DNA from: UKL13-2 sp031430555
GTDB taxonomy: Bacteria; Pseudomonadota; Gammaproteobacteria; Burkholderiales; Usitatibacteraceae
Direction of reading: 5' to 3'
Assembly (NCBI GenBank): GCA_031430555.1
Contig: JANPBQ010000148.1
Span: forward strand, 1 to 8,914
Length of the DNA stretch: 8,914 nt
The notes below the pieces were generated by a model, which was given only the letters and a program-made list of their open reading frames with translations, was not told the origin of the DNA and searched no databases. Of this stretch, positions 1 to 5,968 are shown piece by piece. The translations under genes and the position numbers were made by a program. Within the stretch, counting starts at the first letter, position 1. The number at the start of each line of letters is the position of its first letter.

Positions 1-164
1 TTGTGAAAGGTCGTTTATTGGTTGTTGTCGATGTCAAATTCGTTTGCGGAATGGCCCATCCATTGGCGTGCTTACTCGCTGGGGAAGGCCATGCACGTTG
101 ACCAACTTGTATTGATTTGCTCTATCGTTGGGACACTAGTGGATGCTGCCGGCAAGAAAAAAAC
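1..164. other. Left-edge segment with no convincing gene
   Basis: This stretch lies downstream of the stop codon of the FG-GAP protein gene and runs to the window edge. A plus-strand frame open from 22 has no recognisable protein family, no clear ribosome binding site, and runs antisense into the FG-GAP gene, so it is not called. It appears less GC-rich than the coding regions around it. A run of seven A (157-163) gives a T7 tract on the minus strand directly after the FG-GAP stop codon. No strong hairpin sits next to it, so I do not call it a terminator. Confidence 0.5.
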
Positions 165-2516
165 TCAATACTTTATTAGAACACCCAAGCCGGTGGGACC
201 GGTGGCACGGCCAATGCCGATATCCGGCAACGCAGACTCGGTCATTGTCGCGTTCTTCCAATTGCTGATAAGGGTAACCGGATAACCCGTCGCAACGCCC
301 GGTAGACCCGTGAACGATGCAATGGGCATAGGTTTCACCGTCACAGTCGCGTCACCGCCGTAGACGTAGACCGCCGTCTGGTCGCCGAGCACGAGGTCGG
401 GGCGCCCATCGCCGTCGAGGTCACGGCCGGCCGCGATCTCGCCGGGCGCCGTGAATGCACCGGCGATGGTAACGAGATCTATGACCGACGGCGGCGCTGC
501 GTCGAGGTTCGCGCGGCCCTTCACGACTGTAACCCCCCGCTGCGAACCGGACGACGCGGTAATGACGAAATCGTTGAGGCCGTCGCCGTTGAGATCGCCT
601 GCGGCGCCGCAAGAGTTCCCGAACGAGTCGCCGCTGTTCGCGCCGACTGCCTGGACTAATACCACGCCGTCGTTGCTGGCCGAGCCATCATTGATGACGT
701 TGACCGAGCTGCCGCTGCCAGCGAAGCGGCTTCCGCCGAGGAAAAGGTAGGCGCGGCCCGCAACGCCTGGTATCTGGCCGCGCCGATGCGCGCCCACCAC
801 GAGGTCAGGAATACCGTCACCGTTGACGTCGCCGACACCACAAACGGCGGCGCCAAAGTGGTAGTCGGCGGCACCGCCGATCAGCGTCGAAACGAGATTC
901 AGGGTTACGTCGGGGCGGGTTCCAGTCAATGAATAGAGGAATGTTTTGCCGATACGCGTCGACGTGCTGGTGCGATCACCCGCGCCAACCGCGACCATCG
1001 ACTGCGTCTGGCTGGGACCGCCCACGTTGGCAATGCCCGCTACCGACATGCCATACGAGCAGACTTGGTCGACGCTGAGCGTGGCCGGCGGTGTCAGCGC
1101 GACATAGCAGTCGGCGGTACCGCCCGCACTGCACGCCGTGGGTGTCGCTCCGCCCCGCAGACCGTTCGGGCCACCGAAGAAGATGTAAGCGGTGCCGGTC
1201 TGCGGGCCGGTGCCCGCGGTACAGGCGGAATTGGCAATGCCGGGCGCGCCTGCAATTACGTCGTCGTAACCGTCGCCGTCGAGATCGCCGGCGTTGTCGA
1301 CGCTGAATCCCATACGTGCGGTACCGGCGAGGCCCAACTGCGTCGCGAGCACGTCGGTGGGGATGCGGCCGTTGCCGTAGAGGATGCGCAGCCCGCCAGA
1401 GGTAGACGCCTGCGTGCGACCGACAATGATGTCACTGAGCGAGTCGCCGTCGATATTGCCCGCGCGCACCGATGCTCCATACTCGGTTTCGCCGACGGGG
1501 CCCGCAAGCGTGTCATCGGTGAAGCTCGTCGTCACCGAGGCGGACACGATGGCCGACTGGTTGCCCGCGTCGTCGGTCGCCTGCAGTGCAAAGGTGATTG
1601 TCTTCTGCAGCATAACGTCGATGTCGAGGTTCATTGGCGACCCGCCTGGCGTGATCGCAGGAGGATTGGGCACGGGTGCCGCGGCCGCGAACTCAGTATT
1701 GTTGGCGATGGTACACGCGTCGCCAACGTTGCAGACGCGCTGTACGAGCGCGTAGCTGGTCACGTTGCCGGACGTGCCGTCGTCGCCGGGCATCGTCCAA
1801 TCCACGGTGACGCGGTTGCGGCGCGTCGTCGAACGCGTCACCGCAAAAGTGGATACCACCGGCGGCGTGATGTCCAAGGTGGCCTCGAGGAGAGTACGCG
1901 GCGAACTGCTCTTCGCGGTGACGATGTCGGCGGCACTGATCACGCCACTTGCGTTGAGATCGAACCGGAAGTTGGTCACATCGACGCCTTGTCCAGAACG
2001 CGCTTTCAATTGCTGCACATCGGCCATTGACACGGACCGAGAGTTGTTCACGTCGCCGACCAGGAACCCCATTGAGACGAACGCGTCGCCCGCGCCGTTC
2101 ACATTCGGCAGCACTAGCCTGATGCGTTTGTTGTCAGGCACATCGGTGAGGGTGACGACGACATCGTTACCGGCCGTCAATGCCATCAAGGTGCCGACCG
2201 GCGCGCCGGTCTCGTCGAAGGCGAGCGGTGTGCCGTAGGTGGTGACCGGCCCATCGAACTGGAAGACGATTTTGTGCCCGGTGCCGATGGCGCGCGATTC
2301 CACCGTCACCGCGCCACTGATGCTCTGCGCGGTATCGATTTCGCGATTGAAGGTATCGGCGGCGCCGTGAATCTTTCGGGACTGCACGCCGGTCAGCGTA
2401 AGGGCCTCGGCGAGCGCGCCGGCCAGGGTGAACGCGAGGATCGCGACCCAAAGTGCCCTCCGCCGAATTCCAGCGTTACAGTTCTCTGCACGCGTTGCGC
2501 GAATCGAAGTCTTCAT
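165..2516 (-). CDS. Secreted FG-GAP repeat (integrin-alpha-like propeller) protein with dockerin-like EF-hand pair
   Basis: The protein has 783 residues. A signal peptide is visible at about 18-45: Arg-rich IRRRALW, then a hydrophobic stretch to GALAEA. Residues 40-150 form a beta-rich domain starting at GVQSRKIHGAADTF, often seen just before dockerin motifs in secreted bacterial proteins. Residues 152-203 hold two dockerin-like calcium loops (D155-x-N157 to D166; D186-x-N188 to D197). Both have Ser where the fifth position is usually Asp. Residues about 215-332 look fibronectin-III-like (TPPVVSTFAV, VDWTMPGDDG, LQATDDAGNQSA). Residues 345-783 carry FG-GAP repeats with clear DxDGD-type loops near 354-362, 411-419, 563-571, 641-649 and 699-707, plus two degenerate ones near 488-515 and 740-770. 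Seven repeats fit a seven-bladed propeller. The start is supported by AGAGGTGG a few bases upstream. A role in adhesion or surface binding is inference; the partner is unknown. It may be co-transcribed with the oxidoreductase genes upstream. Confidence 0.88.
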   Translation of the reverse strand: MKTSIRATRAENCNAGIRRRALWVAILAFTLAGALAEALTLTGVQSRKIHGAADTFNREIDTAQSISGAVTVESRAIGTGHKIVFQFDGPVTTYGTPLAFDETGAPVGTLMALTAGNDVVVTLTDVPDNKRIRLVLPNVNGAGDAFVSMGFLVGDVNNSRSVSMADVQQLKARSGQGVDVTNFRFDLNASGVISAADIVTAKSSSPRTLLEATLDITPPVVSTFAVTRSTTRRNRVTVDWTMPGDDGTSGNVTSYALVQRVCNVGDACTIANNTEFAAAAPVPNPPAITPGGSPMNLDIDVMLQKTITFALQATDDAGNQSAIVSASVTTSFTDDTLAGPVGETEYGASVRAGNIDGDSLSDIIVGRTQASTSGGLRILYGNGRIPTDVLATQLGLAGTARMGFSVDNAGDLDGDGYDDVIAGAPGIANSACTAGTGPQTGTAYIFFGGPNGLRGGATPTACSAGGTADCYVALTPPATLSVDQVCSYGMSVAGIANVGGPSQTQSMVAVGAGDRTSTSTRIGKTFLYSLTGTRPDVTLNLVSTLIGGAADYHFGAAVCGVGDVNGDGIPDLVVGAHRRGQIPGVAGRAYLFLGGSRFAGSGSSVNVINDGSASNDGVVLVQAVGANSGDSFGNSCGAAGDLNGDGLNDFVITASSGSQRGVTVVKGRANLDAAPPSVIDLVTIAGAFTAPGEIAAGRDLDGDGRPDLVLGDQTAVYVYGGDATVTVKPMPIASFTGLPGVATGYPVTLISNWKNATMTESALPDIGIGRATGPTGLGVLIKY

Positions 2517-2654
2517 GGCACCACCTCTATCGCGATTATGCGACTTGTCCGGCCACTAAGACGTGCGAGCGTAGATCGCCATTCGGCGAGCCTCGCCGGA
2601 CACAAATGGCCGGTGAGCCGCACCGGTGCTGGTGTTTCAGTTGTGCCGCGGCAT
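2517..2654 (-). other. Intergenic gap with two hairpins and a possible weak promoter
   Basis: This 138-nt gap separates the oxidoreductase large-subunit gene from the FG-GAP gene on the same strand. It contains two compact inverted repeats: CCGGTG/CACCGG (2610-2615 and 2621-2626, 5-nt loop) and CGGCGAG/CTCGCCG (2584-2590 and 2592-2598, one central base). Neither is followed by a T-run on the minus strand, so they are not classic intrinsic terminators; they may protect or attenuate a transcript. A CATAAT hexamer on the minus strand (2535-2540) resembles a -10 box but has no good -35 partner and would leave a very short leader. Whether the FG-GAP gene has its own promoter cannot be decided by reading. 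Confidence 0.35.
2521..2528 (-). promoter_or_regulatory. Ribosome binding site of the FG-GAP protein gene
   Basis: On the minus strand AGAGGTGG ends 4 nt before the ATG at 2516. This supports that start codon, which is also placed correctly ahead of an Arg-rich signal peptide. Confidence 0.6.
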
Positions 2655-4814
2655 TCAAATCTTAAACGGCATCTCCCGCAACCGCTTCCCCGTCAGCGCA
2701 AATACCGCGTTCGACACCGCCGGCGCGATCGGCGGCAATCCCGGTTCGCCGACGCCGGTGGGTGAGGTGCCGCCGGGCAACGTATGCACGTCCATCTTCG
2801 GCATTTCGGACAAACGCAATACCGGGTAATCGTGGAAATTGCTTTGTTCGACCACGCCGTCTTTCATCGTGATCTTGCCGTGCAGCGCCGCAGAGAGGCC
2901 ATACACCACGGCGCTTTCCACCTGTGCGCTGACGGTCAGCGGATTCACGACCAATCCGCAATCGATCACCGAGACCACGCGCAGCACTTTGATCTGGCCA
3001 TTGACGATGCTGACATCGGCAACATGCGCGCAGACGGTGCCGAAACTATCGTGAATCGCCATGCCGCGGCCCACACCTTTTGGCGCAGCGCTGCCCCATG
3101 CGGATTTCTCGGCGAGCAGGTCCAGCACTTTTAAGAATCGCGGATGCTTGCCCAAGTACTCACGGCGAAACGCGAACGGATCTTTTCCCGCCGCCTTCGC
3201 GAGATCGTCCATCATCGTTTCCATCACGAACGCCGTGTGAGAGTGCCCGACCGAGCGCCAGAACAGCACCGGCACGCCGGACTTTGGGCTGTGCGAAACC
3301 ACCTGCATGTTGGGGATATCGTAAGCCGTATCGGAGATGCCTTCCACACTCGTCGCGTCCACGCCACCTTTGGTCATCATCGGTTCGAACATCGTACCGG
3401 CCGTAATCGATTGGCCGACGACGACGTGATCCCATGCGGAAATTTTTCCGTTCGTGTCCAGCCCGGCGGAAACTTTGTGTACATATTGTGGACGGTACGA
3501 GCCACCTTTGGTGTCGTTTTCGCGCGTCCAAACGGTCTTCACCGGAACCTTTACTTCCTTCGCAATTTCAATCGCCTCCACCACATAATCCGAATCCAGA
3601 TTGGTGCGGCGACCGAAGCCACCGCCCGCAATCATGGTAATGAGTTTGACTTGTTCGGGTTTCAATCCCGCCACCTTGGCGGCCGTCCCTTGATCGACGG
3701 TCTGCAGTTGCGAACCCACCCAGATTTCGCAGCTATCCTTCTTCAGATCTACGGTGCAATTAAGCGGCTCCAAGGCGGCGTGCGCGAGGTACGGCACATC
3801 GTATTCACCCGTGACCGTTTTGGCGGCGGTCTTGAGTGATTCGACGTTACCCGCTTTCGCGACAGGGCCGGCGGTCGCCGCCAACTCGCGGTAGGATTTT
3901 TTCAATGCCTCCGTGCTGACCTTGACGCCATCGTCCATTTTCCATTCGACTTGCAGCGCATCGACGCCCTTCTTGGCGGCCCAGAAATTTTTCGCCACTA
4001 CCGCGACGCCATTCGAGGTCTGCACCACATGTGTCACGCCGGGGATGCCTTGCACTTTCGAGGCATCGATTTTTCCGACGCGCGCGCCGAAGATCGGCGG
4101 GTGTTTGACCACGGCGGTGTGCAGATTGGGCAACATTTTCGGCGTCACATCGATGCCGAATTTTGCGCTGCCATTGACCTTGGCGGCCGAATCGGTGCGG
4201 CGGGTCGGTTTGCCGATGATCTTGAAATCTTTTGCATCTTTCAACACAACTTTTTCCGGTGCCGGCAATGCGGCAGCGGCATCGGCGAGCGCGCCGTAAG
4301 TGGCTTTTTGTCCCGATGGCCCCAACACCATGCCATTCGCGGCACGGCATTTTGCGGCGTCCACTTTCCACTGATTCGCGGCAGCCGAAATCAGCATCGT
4401 GCGCGCCATCGCGCCGACGGTGCGCAACTGCACCCACGAATTGCTCACCGACGACGAGCCGCCGGTCATCTGCATGCCGAATTCGTTGTGCGCATAGACG
4501 GCACCTGCCGGCGCCAACTCTGCGCGCACTTTGCTCCAATCGCACTCGAGCTCTTCGGCGACCAACATCGGCAGCGAGGTCATCACACCCTGACCGAATT
4601 CGAGATGCTTCACTTGTACGGTCACACTGCCGTCTTTCGCGATTTTCAGGAACGCGTTGGGGATATTCAGGTTGGGCGCTTGCGGCGCTTGGGCGTTGGC
4701 AAGCCTATTGCCGCCAGGCAAGTTGAAGGCAATGGTGAGGCCACCGGTCGCGGCGGCGGAGGCTTTGAGAAACTGGCGACGGTTGGTGCTGGTATTTTTG
4801 GCGAGTAATTTCAT
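2655..4814 (-). CDS. Tat-exported molybdopterin-binding subunit of xanthine dehydrogenase/aldehyde oxidase family (IorB-like)
   Basis: This 719-residue protein is the large catalytic subunit of a periplasmic molybdenum hydroxylase, of the type that oxidises aldehydes or N-heterocycles using a water-derived oxygen. A twin-arginine signal is visible at 12-17 (RRQFLK), followed by an Ala/Gly-rich hydrophobic stretch to about residue 42. The N-terminal part (52-100) has KHLEFGQGVMTSLP, as in IorB-type subunits. GGGFGRR at 397-403 is the glycine-rich cofactor-binding motif, and FWRSVGHSHTAF at 518-529 is also typical. GVGEPGLPP at 687-695 carries the expected catalytic Glu690 near the C-terminus. 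The length fits single-chain IorB/aldehyde dehydrogenase large subunits (roughly 700-780). The gene begins 9 nt after the [2Fe-2S] subunit gene, and its SD overlaps that gene's stop. The substrate cannot be read from sequence. No cytochrome c, FAD subunit or XdhC-type maturation gene lies in the window. Confidence 0.93.
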   Translation of the reverse strand: MKLLAKNTSTNRRQFLKASAAATGGLTIAFNLPGGNRLANAQAPQAPNLNIPNAFLKIAKDGSVTVQVKHLEFGQGVMTSLPMLVAEELECDWSKVRAELAPAGAVYAHNEFGMQMTGGSSSVSNSWVQLRTVGAMARTMLISAAANQWKVDAAKCRAANGMVLGPSGQKATYGALADAAAALPAPEKVVLKDAKDFKIIGKPTRRTDSAAKVNGSAKFGIDVTPKMLPNLHTAVVKHPPIFGARVGKIDASKVQGIPGVTHVVQTSNGVAVVAKNFWAAKKGVDALQVEWKMDDGVKVSTEALKKSYRELAATAGPVAKAGNVESLKTAAKTVTGEYDVPYLAHAALEPLNCTVDLKKDSCEIWVGSQLQTVDQGTAAKVAGLKPEQVKLITMIAGGGFGRRTNLDSDYVVEAIEIAKEVKVPVKTVWTRENDTKGGSYRPQYVHKVSAGLDTNGKISAWDHVVVGQSITAGTMFEPMMTKGGVDATSVEGISDTAYDIPNMQVVSHSPKSGVPVLFWRSVGHSHTAFVMETMMDDLAKAAGKDPFAFRREYLGKHPRFLKVLDLLAEKSAWGSAAPKGVGRGMAIHDSFGTVCAHVADVSIVNGQIKVLRVVSVIDCGLVVNPLTVSAQVESAVVYGLSAALHGKITMKDGVVEQSNFHDYPVLRLSEMPKMDVHTLPGGTSPTGVGEPGLPPIAPAVSNAVFALTGKRLREMPFKI

Positions 4815-4818
4815 GGTT

Positions 4819-4825
4819 GTCTCCT
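4819..4825 (-). promoter_or_regulatory. Ribosome binding site overlapping the upstream stop codon
   Basis: AGGAGAC on the minus strand lies 4 nt before the ATG at 4814, and its first bases are shared with the TAG stop (4824-4826) of the [2Fe-2S] subunit gene. This arrangement suggests that the two subunits are translationally coupled and made in balanced amounts. Confidence 0.75.
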
Positions 4826-5342
4826 ATGCCTTCGCCTTGGCGGGAACTTTGGCCGGTGCCACCTTCGCACCCGCCTTGACCGCCGCAACACCTTGCCCGG
4901 CAGCGACCTTGATCGCTGCGCGCACGCGGTTGTAAGTCCCGCAGCGGCAAATATTGCCGGTCATGGCGGCGTCGATATCGGCGTCGTTCGGCGATTTGGT
5001 TTTGGTGAGCAACGCGGTCGCGGTCATGATCTGGCCCGATTGACAGTAGCCGCACTGCACCACGTCCTCTGAAATCCACGCGTCTTGCACTTTCTTGCCG
5101 ATCGGCGTCCGGCCGATTTCCTCGATCGTCACCACTTTCTTGCCCGCGAGCGCGGACAAGGGCGTCACGCAGGCGCGCACCGCCTCGCCATTCACCTGCA
5201 CGGTACACGCGCCGCACAAGGCCATGCCGCAACCGTATTTGGTGCCGGTGAGTTGCAGGTTGTCGCGCAGAAACCACAGTAACGGGGTATCCGGGGAAAC
5301 ATTGGTTTCAAGGCGTTCGCCGTTGACATGGAAGCGGATCAT
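4824..5342 (-). CDS. (2Fe-2S)-binding small subunit of molybdenum hydroxylase (IorA-like)
   Basis: This 172-residue electron-transfer subunit pairs with the molybdopterin subunit encoded next. A plant-type ferredoxin domain occupies about 1-75, with cluster ligands C38, C43, C46 and C58 (GCGMALCGAC). A helical second domain at about 80-150 holds the second cluster ligands: C97 and C100 (QCGYCQSG), and C132 and C134 (ICRCGTYNR). All eight cysteines are present. The frame is open upstream to 5405, but the extension is Pro-rich and unlike the family. The ATG at 5342 is preceded by GGAGAA and gives the standard MIRFHVNGE opening, so I start there. There is no signal peptide; by analogy with related enzymes it is probably exported bound to its Tat-bearing partner. 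The last 25 or so residues are an unusual Ala/Lys/Val/Pro-rich basic tail after the domain ends. Confidence 0.93.
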   Translation of the reverse strand: MIRFHVNGERLETNVSPDTPLLWFLRDNLQLTGTKYGCGMALCGACTVQVNGEAVRACVTPLSALAGKKVVTIEEIGRTPIGKKVQDAWISEDVVQCGYCQSGQIMTATALLTKTKSPNDADIDAAMTGNICRCGTYNRVRAAIKVAAGQGVAAVKAGAKVAPAKVPAKAKA

Positions 5343-5346
5343 GGGG

Positions 5347-5352
5347 TTCTCC
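5347..5352 (-). promoter_or_regulatory. Ribosome binding site that fixes the IorA-like start
   Basis: GGAGAA on the minus strand lies 4 nt upstream of the ATG at 5342. It favours this codon over the in-frame ATG at 5405, which would add 21 residues with no family resemblance. Confidence 0.65.
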
Positions 5353-5452
5353 GTGGGGTGGGTTGGAAAAAGGTAGGGTGGGGACGGTGCCAAAATCCGC
5401 GACAAATTTCACGGCAAAGGAAAAAATACCTCCACCCAAAAGTTTACTCGAA

Positions 5453-5465
5453 AAGTCACTGACTT
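5453..5465. promoter_or_regulatory. Palindrome in divergent intergenic region, possible operator
   Basis: AAGTCA-C-TGACTT is a perfect 6-bp inverted repeat around one central base. It lies in the 132-nt region between the divergently transcribed oxidoreductase genes (start 5342) and the SnoaL-like gene (start 5475 or 5499). This is where a regulator or shared promoter would act. No regulator gene lies in the window, and I could not identify convincing -35/-10 pairs on either strand, so an operator role is only inferred from position and symmetry. Confidence 0.3.
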
Positions 5466-5498
5466 CATGACCGAATGGTGAACGCGTTATCATCTTGC

Positions 5499-5936
5499 AT
5501 GCCCAAGAAAATACTCAAACTCTTTCCCACGCCCTCCGATTGCGAAGCCGCCTTTTATGATGCGATCGAGCGCGCCGACTTGAATCTGATGAGCGCCGTG
5601 TGGGCCGATGATCCCGACGCGATTTGCATCCAACCGCACGGCCCAAGGCTCGCGGGTTTTCCCGCCATCCGCGCGAGCTTCGCCGCCTATTTTTCAGTGA
5701 GCGCCAATCCCGGCTTGAAGATCAGTGAATACCGCCGCCACGACGGCCCTACGCTCGCGATCCACAGTGTCTATGAAACGTTCATGCAACCCAATGGTGA
5801 GCCGATGCCGCCATTTCTCGCGACCAACGCCTACATCCTCACGCCCAACGGTTGGCGGATGATTTTGCATCACGCCTCGCCCAGCCCACGCGGCACCACG
5901 GCTGAAGAGCAGGGTGTGGCGCGGATACTGCATTAG
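5499..5936 (+). CDS. SnoaL/NTF2-like (DUF4440-type) small protein
   Basis: The protein has 145 residues from the ATG at 5499. An in-frame ATG at 5475 would add eight residues. Neither has a visible Shine-Dalgarno, and I prefer 5499 because MPKKILKLFPTP fits the usual opening of this group. The pattern is that of a nuclear transport factor 2-like fold: a helical start (CEAAFYDAIERADLNLMSAVW), a DPDAICIQPHGPRLAG strand-turn, a helix with AIRASFAAYF, and a C-terminal sheet ending in GWRMILHHAS. This group is usually cytoplasmic and binds small molecules, but many members have no known activity, and I assign none here. It is the first gene of the plus-strand group; the next gene starts 32 nt after its stop. 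Confidence 0.85.
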   Translation: MPKKILKLFPTPSDCEAAFYDAIERADLNLMSAVWADDPDAICIQPHGPRLAGFPAIRASFAAYFSVSANPGLKISEYRRHDGPTLAIHSVYETFMQPNGEPMPPFLATNAYILTPNGWRMILHHASPSPRGTTAEEQGVARILH

Positions 5937-5968
5937 GTGCGCGGCATGAGGCGGCAGGTTGCCTCCCA

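Noticed and set aside
157..203. Possible intrinsic terminator after the FG-GAP gene (T7 tract on minus strand, CCGGT/ACCGG hairpin upstream)
   Set aside because: The short stem (190-202) is about 26 nt away from the T-run and lies in coding sequence, so the spacing is wrong for an intrinsic terminator.
22..285. Plus-strand frame of 87 codons at the left edge
   Set aside because: It overlaps the FG-GAP gene antisense over about 120 nt, has no clear SD and no recognisable family.
1065..2030. Plus-strand frame of 321 codons opposite the FG-GAP gene
   Set aside because: The composition is Arg/Gly-rich and low in structure. The opposite strand has a signal peptide, SD and repeats that explain the region.
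3144..4808. Plus-strand frames of 231 and 285 codons opposite the molybdopterin subunit gene
   Set aside because: They are shadows of a well-supported gene; no family resemblance and no ribosome binding sites.
5343..5405. N-terminal extension of the [2Fe-2S] subunit from the ATG at 5405
   Set aside because: The 21 extra residues are Pro-rich and not ferredoxin-like, whereas the ATG at 5342 has GGAGAA upstream and the family's normal opening.
5467..5481. Tiny frame ATG-ACC-GAA-TGG-TGA upstream of the SnoaL-like gene as a leader peptide
   Set aside because: Four codons with no SD and no attenuator-like hairpins; it is most likely chance.
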